Below are positions 17,267-27,200 of a stretch of 64,000 nucleotides of DNA, one piece after another (the stretch's first letter is position 1; each line of letters begins with the position of its first letter). The stretch spans positions 62,001 to 126,000 of the forward strand of contig ONPG01000001.1 in assembly GCA_900319645.1 (NCBI GenBank), read 5' to 3'. The notes below the pieces were generated by a model that saw nothing but the letters and a program-made list of their open reading frames with translations, did no database searches and was not told the DNA's origin. This stretch comes from an uncultured Bacteroidales bacterium (lineage in GTDB: Bacteria > Bacteroidota > Bacteroidia > Bacteroidales > Paludibacteraceae). Made by a program: the position numbers and the translations under genes.

Positions 17267-18916
17267 TTATTTATATAAATAGCGCTTTATTGAGCGCTTT
17301 GGCGTTTTCTCAAATTCTTGTACCACCAATTCCACTGCGCTGATCTGGCTGTATTGCGGCAGTTCCTTATTGACTGCTACGCGGTTTTCCTCCATCATGG
17401 CGGTTATCGTTCGGTCGCCTAACAGCTTCTTGCCTTCGGCTGAAGTGTCCGGATAAACGAGTGCTACCAGTTTGTGGTCGCGATCGACTACGATGGACTC
17501 TGCTACGCAGGGCATGGAATTGAGTTTGTCCTCCAGCTCCTCGGGGTAGATATTTTGCCCCGAAGGACCAAGGATCATGTTCTTGCTGCGTCCGTGGATA
17601 AAGATATTTCCTGCTTTGTCCAGGACACCGAGGTCTCCGGTACGCATCCATCCGTCTTCGGTGAATACGGCTTTGGTCGCCTCTTCGTTCTTATAGTAAC
17701 CCTTCATGACGTTGATACCCTTGACTTGGATCTCGCCGTCTTTGGAGCAGGGATCTTCGCTGTCCACCCGTACGCGGCATTGCGGAATGCCTTTGCCGCA
17801 ACTGTGGAATTTGTATGCCCACCAATCCTCATAACTGATCAGCGGAGCGCACTCGGTCATGCCGTAGCCCACGCAGTATTGGTATTTGATGTCGTGGAGC
17901 ACTTGTTCTACTTCACCGTTGAGGGCTGCACCTCCGATGATGAGGTAACGGAGTTTTCCTCCGAAGGTCTTGTCCAGTCCCTCTTTGACCTTGCCGCGAA
18001 CCAGACGGTTGATACCCGGGGTTTTCCACAGCACTTTCATCATCGGGCTGCTGATCTTGGGCAGCACACCTTTCTTCACGATTTTCTCGATTACCAAAGG
18101 TACCGTAAGAATCATGAACGGCTTGACTTGGGCAAATGCCTTCATCAGCACGGTGGGAGTAGGAGCCTGGGTGAGGAAATAGGTCTCTGCTCCTTCGCAC
18201 ACCTGATAAAGGAACTCGAACATCAGTCCGAACATGTGTGCAATAGGCAGCATCGACAACACGGTGTCACCCGGTTTGTGCGGGATACGTACAGATGCAA
18301 ATTCTACGTTTCCGCTCAGGTTAAGATGGGTCAGCATCACACCTTTCGGGTTGCCGGTGGAACCGGATGTATAGTTGATGACCGCCAGGTCGTCAAAGTT
18401 GTCTGTCGGGAAGTGGAGATCCTCCACCTTCACGCCGTTCGGATAAGCCTTCTTATAGGCGGCATCCACTCCGGCATATGCTTTCTTGGTCGCCTCATCG
18501 CCTGCTACAATTGTCATGTCGTCCATGAAAATTGTGGCTTTGAGTCTCTTCATCTGGGCGGGATCAATCTTCTTCTTGACGTTCGGACCTACATAGAGAA
18601 GAACCGCCTCAGAGTGATCTACCAGACTGTGGATTCCTTCTGCTGTGAAATCCGGCAGAATGCTAACTACCACTGCCTTGTAACTCTCTACTGCCAGGAA
18701 TAGCAAACCCCAGTTAGCGCAGTTACGACCGCAAAGAGCAATCTTATCACCTTCCTTGATTCCGAGTTCCTGCCATGTCACATGCAGACGCTTGATTGCA
18801 GCTGCCAATTCGGCATACGTATATCTGTTCTCACCATCGAGATCAGCTAATGCAAGTTTGTCCCAACGGCGAGACATGGTCTCTTGTAAGTATGATAAAT
18901 AATGTTTTGTTGCCAT
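17267..18916 (-). CDS. Long-chain acyl-CoA synthetase (AMP-forming), copy 2
   Basis: AMP-forming ligase with INYTSGSTGNPKGVMLTH, YGMTECAPLISYED, GWMRTGDLGVLDKAG, and C-terminal EKTPKRSIKRYLYK. The ATG at 18916 begins MATKHYLSYLQETMSRRWDK, aligning with the start of copy 1; a 14-residue upstream extension is not conserved. Length is 549 residues. The TetR gene lies directly upstream (stop 19027), with a palindromic operator candidate and -7 box in between, which argues for fatty-acid-responsive control. Confidence 0.92.
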   Translation of the reverse strand: MATKHYLSYLQETMSRRWDKLALADLDGENRYTYAELAAAIKRLHVTWQELGIKEGDKIALCGRNCANWGLLFLAVESYKAVVVSILPDFTAEGIHSLVDHSEAVLLYVGPNVKKKIDPAQMKRLKATIFMDDMTIVAGDEATKKAYAGVDAAYKKAYPNGVKVEDLHFPTDNFDDLAVINYTSGSTGNPKGVMLTHLNLSGNVEFASVRIPHKPGDTVLSMLPIAHMFGLMFEFLYQVCEGAETYFLTQAPTPTVLMKAFAQVKPFMILTVPLVIEKIVKKGVLPKISSPMMKVLWKTPGINRLVRGKVKEGLDKTFGGKLRYLIIGGAALNGEVEQVLHDIKYQYCVGYGMTECAPLISYEDWWAYKFHSCGKGIPQCRVRVDSEDPCSKDGEIQVKGINVMKGYYKNEEATKAVFTEDGWMRTGDLGVLDKAGNIFIHGRSKNMILGPSGQNIYPEELEDKLNSMPCVAESIVVDRDHKLVALVYPDTSAEGKKLLGDRTITAMMEENRVAVNKELPQYSQISAVELVVQEFEKTPKRSIKRYLYK

Positions 18917-18980
18917 GCAAAGATGTACGTTTTGTTGATTCGTTATGTATAGAAACAAGTGTTGTGATTGAAATCTGATG

Positions 18981-19016
18981 CAAAAGTACTGCTTTTATTT
19001 CGAACTATCGTTCAAA
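18981..19016 (-). promoter_or_regulatory. Promoter with palindromic operator, probably bound by the adjacent TetR
   Basis: A -7 box TACTTTTG lies at 18988-18981 (minus). Where the -33 box should be there is an inverted repeat at 18999-19016: TTCGAAC, four bases, GTTCAAA (6 of 7 paired). The GAAC-N4-GTTC core resembles TetR-family operators. Nearest TTTG would give a 24-nt spacer, so the promoter may be weak or regulated. Confidence 0.55.
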
Positions 19017-19026
19017 AACTCTATAA

Positions 19027-19620
19027 TTATTCGTTTTTTAACAAATTATAGAATGAATTATATGATTTCTCGAGCAATGTGAAGTCCATTTGTGTCTGTC
19101 CGAGTCCGCTGTCGTAGCTGTTTTTGATGTGTGCGCACATGAGGGCGATCATATCCACGTCTATTCCGAATCGGATAATACCGGATCGCTGGTCGTTGTA
19201 GATCGCTTTGCGCCACAGCTCCACTTCTTTGAGAGCCAGGCGTTGCGCTTTGCGGTGGAGAGCCGGAAAACGGCTATAGGCGGTAAACATGAGATTGTTG
19301 ACGTTGCTGGTGTTGATTCGTTTGTCGTCGAACGTCAGCAGGGCCTCTTCCAAACCGTGCAGATAAGTCATCATCGTTTGGATCATCTTCTCGAACGTCA
19401 CATCGTCTTTTACCGAACTGAGTGCACGTTGCTTGGGGTCGAGGAAATACGTCTCCATGCAGGTGAAAAACAACTCGTCCTGGTCCTTGAAATAGTAATA
19501 GAGTGTGCCTCGTCCCATGTCCAGGGCGTTCTGCAGGTCGGTGATACTGACGTTCTGAAAACCATCAAGGGCGTACAGCTCCATCGCTTTGCGGATAATA
19601 TATTGTCTTCGGTCTTTCAT
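19027..19620 (-). CDS. TetR-family transcriptional regulator
   Basis: The N-terminal helix-turn-helix is classic (residues 4-48: RRQYIIRKAMELYALDGFQ, then SITDLQNALDMGRGTLYYYF). The C-terminal ligand domain is not assignable. Length 197 is normal. It lies between a patatin-like lipase gene and two acyl-CoA ligases, all in the same direction. That context suggests a lipid-sensing repressor of the FadR/YfiR sort; this is inference. Confidence 0.9.
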   Translation of the reverse strand: MKDRRQYIIRKAMELYALDGFQNVSITDLQNALDMGRGTLYYYFKDQDELFFTCMETYFLDPKQRALSSVKDDVTFEKMIQTMMTYLHGLEEALLTFDDKRINTSNVNNLMFTAYSRFPALHRKAQRLALKEVELWRKAIYNDQRSGIIRFGIDVDMIALMCAHIKNSYDSGLGQTQMDFTLLEKSYNSFYNLLKNE

Positions 19621-19636
19621 TATGGGCGTTTGTTTC

Positions 19637-19702
19637 GCGTATGTTTAGCATATCTCGAGCATATCTCATGCTTGTCTCGTGCGTATGTCACGCGTGTGCG
19701 CG
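19637..19702. repeat. Six degenerate 11-nt tandem units
   Basis: Units run GCGTATGTTTA, GCATATCTCGA, GCATATCTCAT, GCTTGTCTCGT, GCGTATGTCAC, GCGTGTGCGCG with strict 11-nt spacing. They span the patatin-tetR junction and encode the last residues of the patatin protein. Confidence 0.9.
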
Positions 19703-20548
19703 TTCATATTGTATTAGTGCGTTTGTCATGATCTGATACCCTTGCTCGATGATCTCTTCGGCTTTGTCAAAATCGAAGGTGTTGTATGCGTACTGACGCA
19801 TGACAGCGTGTACATCGGGCGGAGTGAGACAACACTCGAGATAGGTGTTCTGCTGAATCTGCATGTCGCTCATCCGGTCGAGAATACTGAAGAAATTGAC
19901 CCTGCGCAGTCGTTGTACTTTCGCCAGAGGGGTCTCGAGTATCTTGAACGGTACGTTCTGTTCCCCTTCTTCGGGCATCGAGTCCTTGCCGCTGATGTCC
20001 ATTGCTACGAGTATGTCTCCTTCGGTTCGTTCAATCACGTGTAAGGGCAAGGGATTGAGAATACCGCCGTCTATGAGCAGTCGGTTGCCGGATTGCACAG
20101 GCTCGAAGAACAACGGTATGCTGATAGAGGCGCGTACGGCTTCAAACAGACTACCGGAACGGAAGAGCACTTCCTCGGTGTTCTGCATGTCAGATGCTAC
20201 TATCGTGCACGGGATGAGCAGGTTCTCTATCGGCTGGTCGGGCACTACTTTCTCCAACTCTTTGATGATACGCTGACCTTTGACGAGCGAACTTCCGCTG
20301 AGTAGGTTGATGTCCATCATTCTGAGAATGAGCTGTTTGTCCACACGCAGAAACCATTCCTTGGCTTCCTCGAGTTGCCCGGCGGCATACATGCCGGCAA
20401 TAATCGAACCCATCGAACAGCCGGCTATAGAACTGATGGTATAGCCGCGCTGCTCGAGTGCTTCGATAGCTCCTATGTGCGCCAGACCCCGTGCTCCGCC
20501 GGAACCGAGAACCAACGCCACGCGCTTATTTTCCTTATCAATTATCAA
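19688..20548 (-). CDS. Patatin-like phospholipase (RssA-type)
   Basis: Serine lipid acyl hydrolase. The oxyanion motif GSGGARGLAHIG, nucleophile elbow GCSMG (Ser near residue 45) and the catalytic DGG (LLIDGGILNPLPL) are intact. Length is 286. The start is uncertain: the only upstream candidate is a TTG at 20548 lying in a heptamer repeat, and a GTG nine codons later (VALVLGSGG) is also possible. It starts 6 nt after gcvT. A role in membrane lipid turnover alongside the acyl-CoA ligases is plausible. Confidence 0.88.
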   Translation of the reverse strand: MIIDKENKRVALVLGSGGARGLAHIGAIEALEQRGYTISSIAGCSMGSIIAGMYAAGQLEEAKEWFLRVDKQLILRMMDINLLSGSSLVKGQRIIKELEKVVPDQPIENLLIPCTIVASDMQNTEEVLFRSGSLFEAVRASISIPLFFEPVQSGNRLLIDGGILNPLPLHVIERTEGDILVAMDISGKDSMPEEGEQNVPFKILETPLAKVQRLRRVNFFSILDRMSDMQIQQNTYLECCLTPPDVHAVMRQYAYNTFDFDKAEEIIEQGYQIMTNALIQYERAHA

Positions 20549-20552
20549 TTAT
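20536..20552. repeat. Short CAATTAT heptamer tract at the patatin start
   Basis: TCAATTA repeated over 17 nt provides the possible TTG start and first codons of the patatin gene. Confidence 0.75.
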
Positions 20553-20554
20553 CT

Positions 20555-21655
20555 TCACACAATTTTTGCGGGTTGCAGTTTCTCGCGGATACGGATATAG
20601 ATGGTGTTGCCTTTCTTGGCTTGTTCGGTCTGGACATAACCCATTCCGATTCCCACTTTGGTGTTCGGCAGCATGATACCCGAGGTCACATGACCGATGG
20701 TGTTGCCTGCTTCGTCGCATATCTCATATCCGTTACGCGGGATAGCACGCTCCAGACACTCAAAATGAACCAGTTTGCGTTTCACGCCTTCGGCTTTCTG
20801 TGCTTTGAGGAAATCGCGGTCGATGAAGTCTTTGGCATCGAGTTTGGTGATCCAACCTAATCCTGCTTCCAGCGGAGAGGTGGTGTCGTCGATGTCGTGA
20901 CCGTAGAGGCAGTACCATTTCTCCAGACGCAGACTGTCGCGTGCGCCGAGACCGATAGGTGCCAGACCGAACGGTTTGCCTACCTCGAAGAGTGCATCCC
21001 AAAACTGTTTTCCTTTGTCAGCGGGGAAATAGAGTTCGAATCCACCGGCACCGGTGTAGCCCGTGTTGGACAGGATAACTCCCGGTACGCCTGCGAAACT
21101 CCACTCGCGGAAAGCGTAGTAGTCTATCGATTTGAGGTCGGCGTCGGTCAGCAGTTGGAGCAGTTCCACGGCTTTCGGTCCCTGAACAGCCAACTGGCCG
21201 TAACGCTCGCTGGCATTCTCCAACTTGACATCCGCCCACTCGGGATGGGTACTTTGTACTTTGTCACTTAGTACTTTATTGACCCACGCCCAGTCTTTGT
21301 CGATGTTGCCGGCATTGACTACCATGAGGTATTTGGTGGTGGAGTATTTGTAGATAATCAGGTCATCCACAATGCCGCCTTTCCCGTTGGGCATGCAGGT
21401 GTATTGTGCTTTGCCGGCGGCGATGACGGAGAGGTCGTTGGTGGTGATATACTGCAGGAAATCCAGGGCATGTTCGCCTTTGACCCAGAACTCGCCCATG
21501 TGGCTGACGTCAAAGACGCCGACGCCTTCGCGTACGATCATGTGTTCCTGATTGATACCCGTAGGGTATTGGATAGGCATGTTGAATCCGGCAAACTCTG
21601 CCATTTTTGCGCCCAGCGCAATGTGAATGTCGGTAAACGGTGTGGTTTTTAACAT
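20555..21655 (-). CDS. gcvT: Glycine cleavage system T protein (aminomethyltransferase)
   Basis: Transfers the methylene group from the H-protein-bound aminomethyl unit to tetrahydrofolate. The start is typical ([20 protein letters not shown]), followed by [15 protein letters not shown] and the folate-binding residues in [12 protein letters not shown]. Length is 366. The gcvH and gcvP genes are not in this window. Residues about 126-136 ([11 protein letters not shown]) are encoded by a 7-nt repeat tract and look like an expansion in a loop. It is followed at once by the patatin gene. Confidence 0.95.
   Translation of the reverse strand: MLKTTPFTDIHIALGAKMAEFAGFNMPIQYPTGINQEHMIVREGVGVFDVSHMGEFWVKGEHALDFLQYITTNDLSVIAAGKAQYTCMPNGKGGIVDDLIIYKYSTTKYLMVVNAGNIDKDWAWVNKVLSDKVQSTHPEWADVKLENASERYGQLAVQGPKAVELLQLLTDADLKSIDYYAFREWSFAGVPGVILSNTGYTGAGGFELYFPADKGKQFWDALFEVGKPFGLAPIGLGARDSLRLEKWYCLYGHDIDDTTSPLEAGLGWITKLDAKDFIDRDFLKAQKAEGVKRKLVHFECLERAIPRNGYEICDEAGNTIGHVTSGIMLPNTKVGIGMGYVQTEQAKKGNTIYIRIREKLQPAKIV
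21250..21278. repeat. In-frame heptamer tract inside gcvT
   Basis: TACTTTG, TACTTTG, TCACTTAG, TACTTTA: units of 7, 7, 8 and 7 nt. The reading frame passes through without a break. Confidence 0.85.
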
Positions 21656-21679
21656 AGTATAGTGTTGTTTTTAATGTTG

Positions 21680-21721
21680 TCAATCAATGGTCAATCGTCA
21701 ATCGTCCAATCGTCAATCATT
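21680..21721. repeat. GTCAATC heptamer tract at pepT 3' end
   Basis: About five GTCAATC or GTCCAATC units fill the pepT-gcvT spacer and overlap the pepT stop. Confidence 0.85.
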
Positions 21722-22934
21722 TGGCTCTTTTAACGATCTCCAGAACGACCTGACTTGCTTTTTCCAACGAAGGAATAGGCAGGTATTCGTATCGGCTGTG
21801 GAAGTTCTCGCCTCCGGCGAAGATGTTCGGGCAGGGCAGTCCCTCGAAGGAAAGTCTTGCGCCGTCTGTTCCGCCACGAATAGGTTTGACCACAGGCGTT
21901 ACGCCTACGGCGGTAATGGCTTCTTTGGCGAGGTCGATGATGTGCATCACCGGTTCGATTTTCTCGCGCATGTTGTAGTATTGGTCACGCAGTTCGATCT
22001 CTGCGGTTCCTTCGCCGTACTCGGTATTGATCTTGCGTACCAGGTGCTCCATCTCGCGTTTGCGGTACTCGAACTGTGTACGGTCGTGGTCACGGATGAT
22101 GTAGTTAAGCGTCGTCTCTTCCACGGTTCCGCTCATGCCGATGAGATGGTAGAAGCCCTCATAGCCCTGGGTATGTTCCGGTGTCTGGAAACGCGGCAAC
22201 ATGACGGCTATCTGATAGGCTATACGCATGGAGTTGCGCATCTTGTGGTAGGCTGTTCCCGGGTGCACATTCACGCCGTGGACGTGTATCTTGCAACTGG
22301 CGGCGTTGAAGTTCTCGAACTCCAGTTCGCCTACGGCTCCGCCGTCCATGGTGTAGGCAAAGTCGCAACCGAAGGCTTTGACGTCGAAATGGTCGGCTCC
22401 CTGACCTATCTCCTCGTCCGGTGTGAATCCCACACGCACTTTGCCGTGTCGGATCTCCGGGTGTTGGATCAGGTATTCCATGGCGGTCACTATCTCGGCT
22501 ATTCCGGCTTTGTCGTCGGCTCCGAGGAGGGTCTTGCCGTTGGTGACGATGATGTCCTGACCTTGATAGCGCAGGATCTCCGGGTATTTGGCGGTCTCGA
22601 GAACGATGTGCTCCGCTTCGTTCAGAACGATGTCTTTGCCGTCATAGGCTTTGACGATACGGGGGTGTATGTTCTTGCCGCTGGCGTCGGGTGCCGTGTC
22701 CATATGGGCGATGAAACCGATGGTAGGGATGGCGTCGGGTGCATTAGCGGGCAGCGTTGCCATGATATATCCGTTGGAATCGAGGGAAACCTCTTGCATT
22801 CCGATGCTTTTCAACTCGTCTGCTAGATAGCGAGCAAACTCCATTTGTCCGGGTGTGGACGGGGTCATGTTGGTCTCTTCGTCACTCGTGGTGTGGAAGG
22901 ACACGTACTTCAAAAAACGATCAACTATATTCAT
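21717..22934 (-). CDS. pepT: Peptidase T (tripeptidase)
   Basis: Zinc-dependent M20 aminotripeptidase of the cytosol. Metal ligands are in place: [42 protein letters not shown] and the final His in [11 protein letters not shown]. Length 405 matches the family. The preceding 2-hydroxyacid dehydrogenase ends 58 nt upstream and gcvT starts about 61 nt downstream, both separated by heptamer-like spacers. Confidence 0.96.
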   Translation of the reverse strand: MNIVDRFLKYVSFHTTSDEETNMTPSTPGQMEFARYLADELKSIGMQEVSLDSNGYIMATLPANAPDAIPTIGFIAHMDTAPDASGKNIHPRIVKAYDGKDIVLNEAEHIVLETAKYPEILRYQGQDIIVTNGKTLLGADDKAGIAEIVTAMEYLIQHPEIRHGKVRVGFTPDEEIGQGADHFDVKAFGCDFAYTMDGGAVGELEFENFNAASCKIHVHGVNVHPGTAYHKMRNSMRIAYQIAVMLPRFQTPEHTQGYEGFYHLIGMSGTVEETTLNYIIRDHDRTQFEYRKREMEHLVRKINTEYGEGTAEIELRDQYYNMREKIEPVMHIIDLAKEAITAVGVTPVVKPIRGGTDGARLSFEGLPCPNIFAGGENFHSRYEYLPIPSLEKASQVVLEIVKRAK

Positions 22935-22992
22935 AATTATTTACGATTTAAAGATTTACGCTTTAATGATTTATTTATGATTTGTTTTTATT

Positions 22993-23946
22993 TTACAGAA
23001 CAATATTCATTTTGTCTATCTCGTTGTTGGCGAAAGCGAGGATGTTATCGCATACGTTCTCGCACATGGCTATCCGTCCTTCCCAAGTGCCGGTTCCAGT
23101 GTGGGGCGATAGCACGACGTTCTCCAACTCCAGCAGTTCGGTTGAGATTACGGGCTCGTGCTCATACACATCCAGTGCTGCACCGGCGATGATACCGCTT
23201 TTGAGGGCTTCGACGAGTGCGTTTTCGTCCACGTGCGCGCCACGCGCGGTATTGATAAGGAAAGCGGTACGTTTCATCATTCCCAGTTCGGGTTTGCCGA
23301 TCAGGTGGTGAACTTCCTGCGTGTAGGGTAGGTTGAGCGAGACGTAGTCGCTGTCCTGCAGCAGGGTCTGGAAATCGACGTACCGGGCATGGTAGATCTC
23401 TTCGGTCTCAACGGGCAGACGATGACGGTTGTGATAGAGGAGTTTCATTCCGCTTGCGACGGCTCTTCGTGCCAGCGATTGACCGATGTGTCCCATGCCG
23501 ATGATACCGAGTGTCTTGCCGTAGAGCGAGTGGCTGAGGTTGCGCATCACTCCGAACACAACTTCTCCTTTCCGGATTTGTCGGTCGAACTCCGACACAC
23601 GCCGTGCTACATCTATCATAAGGGCGAAAGCCAGTTCGGCGGTCGGTTCGATCACGGGCTGCGGAGTGTTCGTCACGCAAATGCTGCGCTCACGGCATGC
23701 TCCCAGATCGATGTTGTTGTAACCGGCTCCGAAATTGGCGATAAGACGCAGATGGGGCATCAGCTCTATCATTTCCCGTGACACATGGTAGTCGAACGTG
23801 CTGACGAGCACTTCCGCTTGCTGAAACTCAGGACGCAAAAAATCCTGTGTCTCTGCCAGTTCTCCGGCAGGAAAAACCAGCGTGAACGCTCCGTCTAACC
23901 GGCGGAATCCCTCGCGTGGCAAGGATGTAGTGAATGTGATGGTCAT
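22993..23946 (-). CDS. D-isomer-specific 2-hydroxyacid dehydrogenase
   Basis: NAD(P)-dependent reductase of 2-keto acids (glyoxylate/hydroxypyruvate or D-lactate type). The Rossmann motif GIIGMGHIGQSLARRA is followed by the catalytic Arg (LINTARGAHVDE), Glu (YEHEP) and His (LSPHTGTGT). Length is 317. The promoter at 23981-24012 gives a leader near 30 nt. The exact substrate is not predictable. Confidence 0.92.
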   Translation of the reverse strand: MTITFTTSLPREGFRRLDGAFTLVFPAGELAETQDFLRPEFQQAEVLVSTFDYHVSREMIELMPHLRLIANFGAGYNNIDLGACRERSICVTNTPQPVIEPTAELAFALMIDVARRVSEFDRQIRKGEVVFGVMRNLSHSLYGKTLGIIGMGHIGQSLARRAVASGMKLLYHNRHRLPVETEEIYHARYVDFQTLLQDSDYVSLNLPYTQEVHHLIGKPELGMMKRTAFLINTARGAHVDENALVEALKSGIIAGAALDVYEHEPVISTELLELENVVLSPHTGTGTWEGRIAMCENVCDNILAFANNEIDKMNIVL

Positions 23947-23980
23947 AAGCTATGCAGGACCCGATGTTCCTTTGCGAGTG

Positions 23981-24012
23981 CAAAGGTACAAATAATTTTT
24001 GACATGTGCAAA
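23981..24012 (-). promoter_or_regulatory. Promoter of 2-hydroxyacid dehydrogenase gene
   Basis: On the minus strand: TTTG at 24012-24009, 20-nt spacer starting CACATGTC, -7 box TACCTTTG at 23988-23981. Confidence 0.85.
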
Positions 24013-24136
24013 TTTTATTTGATAAATCACCCATCAACATACATTTTTGTGTGAATCTGTGATTTGTGTGAATCACGATCAGGAAGTACAACGTACAAGG
24101 AACGGGCGTGCGTTAGGGCTAAATCGGGCTAAATGC

Positions 24137-24176
24137 AAAAAAATGACACTCGCTCTTGCAGGTGTCATTTTTTTTT
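24137..24176. other. Stem-loop overlapping the addAB promoter
   Basis: AAAAAAATGACAC (24137-24149) pairs with GTGTCATTTTTTT (24162-24174) around a 12-nt loop. It looks like a terminator yet lies between two divergent genes. The TTG of the addAB -33 box sits in its loop and the spacer in its 3' arm. Confidence 0.7.
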
Positions 24177-24186
24177 CGTATCTTTG
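24156..24186 (+). promoter_or_regulatory. Promoter of the addAB-like operon
   Basis: TTG at 24156-24158, 20-nt spacer with a T run, -7 box TATCTTTG at 24179-24186. The ATG at 24202 follows 15 nt later. Confidence 0.8.
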
Positions 24187-24201
24187 CACTCGCAATAATA
24201 A

Positions 24202-27200
24202 ATGACTATGAGTGACCAACTGATCGATATTCGTCATCCGCTCAACGTGTGCCGTGCGTCGGCAGGAACGGGTAAGACATTCACGCTGGCGGCCTATTAC
24301 GTGGGCTTGCTTCTCTCCGGCGAGAGCTACCGCTCGATACTCGCCGTAACGTTTACCAACAACGCTACCTCCGAGATGAAGGAACGTATCATGGGCTATC
24401 TTTTCCAACTGAAAGAAGGCAAGAACCAGATGTTTCTGGACAAAGCCAAGACGTTCATGATCCGTCGCACATCCGATTCCGACCAGACGTTACGCGAAAG
24501 GGCAGGAGAGTGCTTCAAGCAGATGCTTCTGGATTACGACAATGTGCATATCCAGACCATCGATTCGTTCCTGCTCAATCTGCAAAGCGGTCTGGCGGCC
24601 GTGCTGAAGATGAGTGCGGGTTATACGCCGGAGCTGGACACCAAGCGTGTGATCACGCAGGCCGTCGATCAGATGCTGACAACCGACTTGAGTGAACGCG
24701 CCAAGCAGTTGCTGATCAACTATGTGAAAGCCAATCTGGAGGAAGACGACAAGTCCGACATCCGCAAGGCGCTCATCGGCATGGCGAACGACCTGTACAA
24801 CGAGTCCGTGCAGATGTTGGAGGCAGAGGGACGTATTCCGTACGACGCACAAGCCATAGAGAAATACCGCGAGAGGCTGGATGAATCCTGGAGAGTGAAT
24901 ACCGAACGAATCCGTTTGCAAGGTCTGGTGGCTCAGATGCAGGAGGTGGATCCTGCGTTAAGCAACGGTAAAGCACTCAACTCTGCTAGCCTCAACCTGC
25001 AGGAAAGTCTGAAAAACCCCGGTACGATGGATAAAGACAAGCGGTTCCGCGGATTGACAGACACTCAGTTGGAGAGCGCAGAAGGAGGCAAATGGAACAA
25101 ACTGCCGGCTGAGATGGTTCGTCTTGTGGCAGAAGGATCCCGCTGCGGACGGCAATGTCTGATAGCGTACAACACCTATCAGCTGAGCAAGGAGTTTACG
25201 TACGACCTGCAACTGATGTCCGAACTGCGTGTGCTGATCCATCGCAATCTGCTCGAAGCCAATAAAACGCTACTCGCCCGTACGGCGGATCAGTTATGCC
25301 GTGCGCTGAAAGACGGTGATGCGGATTTTATCCTGGAGAAAGCCGGAATACGATATCACCATGTGCTGCTGGATGAGTTTCAGGACACCAGCAAACTGCA
25401 ATGGCAGGTGTTCGACAAACTGCTCAAGGAACTGGCAGCAGGCGAAGGCAATTCCATTTTAGTGGTGGGCGATATCAAACAGTCGATCTACCGCTGGCGA
25501 AACGGCGATTGGCACACCATGGAGCAATTAGGCAAAGAGAACACCTATTACCACGCTTATCATAACGGGCAATTTCCGCGTCTGGTTCGGAACTTCCGGA
25601 GCAGCAAGCAGGTGGTGGAATTCAATCTGTCGCTTTTCCGGTATATAGGTGAGCACTATGCGGATTTCGCGTACTACAAACGGAGTGCGGACAAAGAGAC
25701 GCAAAGCCCGAATCCCACGGAAACAGCGCAAGTGAAGGAGATATACGACGAGGGATTCCTGCCGGAGAAAATAGAAGAGTATTACCGAAGTAACGATGAT
25801 GCCAAAGCCGGCGGATATGTTTGTTTCCGCGCGTTTGTCAAAGAGGGAAAAACAGGCGTCAAGCCGCAGATGTTAGCGAGTATGTTCGATGAGATGGAGC
25901 GTTTGCTGAGCGCAGGCATCACTCCTGAACAGATGATGGTGTTGGTACGCTATAACACAGAAGTGTCGGACATCACAGAGCAGTTCAACCAGTTGGATCC
26001 GGCTCTTTATCCGCTTCTCAGCCGCGTACATCTGGCGACGGAGAGCAGCTATCATCTGTCGGAATCGGCGGATATAAAAGCGATCATGGCAATTCTCTAT
26101 TGTCTGGTTAATCGGCAAATCAATTCCGTCTATGAGGAGATAATCCATCGCTCGCTACCGAATTGTGACATCGACCAATTGCCCGCACAATTCTCAACCG
26201 ACACGCCTCTCTTTGAGACCGTATCGGATATCCTGCGGCTCTATTTCTGTGATGAGAACGGCCATTATAACGGCACCGAACATGCTTATATAGACACGTT
26301 CCTGGATCATGTGCGCAGCTACGTAGCCTCGGAAGGCGGAAAAGTGGAGGATTTTCTGACCTATTGGGAAGAAACACTCCAGGAGAAGTCGATTCCGATG
26401 TCGTCTGTGAATGCCATCCGTATCATGACCGTACACAAGAGTAAAGGACTGGAAGCGCAGACACTCTTTGTGCCGTTCTGCAACTGGGAATCGGAAGTCA
26501 AATCGAGCAAGGAACCGAAAGTGTGGTGTACGGCTGTGCTGCCAGACGAGAACGGAGTGGAGATTGCTTTGCCCGTCCAATACGGCCTGGATATGAAACA
26601 ATCAGATTACCGGGCGGAGTTTGAAGAAGAACGGCATAACCTGCGCGTGGATAATCTCAACCTGCTGTACGTGGCACTTACCCGTGCGCGGGACAACCTG
26701 TTTGTGTTTACCGACTGCGACAAGAAGATGGAAACCAGCAATAGCGTGGGACAGTATCTGTTGCGCTATGAAGGTATTGAGGCGGGCGAGTTGAAGGAAG
26801 GAGACAGCTATGCAGAACGGGTCTATGGCGAGATTGTCGTGCCCGAAGAGAAAGCGAAAGAAGCGGAAAGTCCGTTCGATTTCATCGGAGCAAAGCCGTC
26901 TGATTCGCAGCTCTGGAGCGACGGCAGACAAGTACGATTTGTGCAATCGAAAGAAGGACAGTTATATACCGAGCACGGCGAAGAAGCGTATCGCCTGTCC
27001 GCACGGATGGAGGAAGGTACGTTGTGTCACAACATCTTCGCACATATCCACACTTTAGACGAAATGGATCACGTGCTGGATGAGTTCGAGAGCCGCGGAG
27101 AGATCAAGGACAAGGAGCAATGTGAGACGCTAAAATCCCTGATTTCATCGGCTTGGGAAGGCAACGAAAAGGTTCGCGGATGGTTTACAGATCCGTGGGA

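Noticed and set aside
17474..18703. 409-codon plus-strand frame
   Set aside because: It lies antisense to the acyl-CoA synthetase, which has all family motifs on the other strand.
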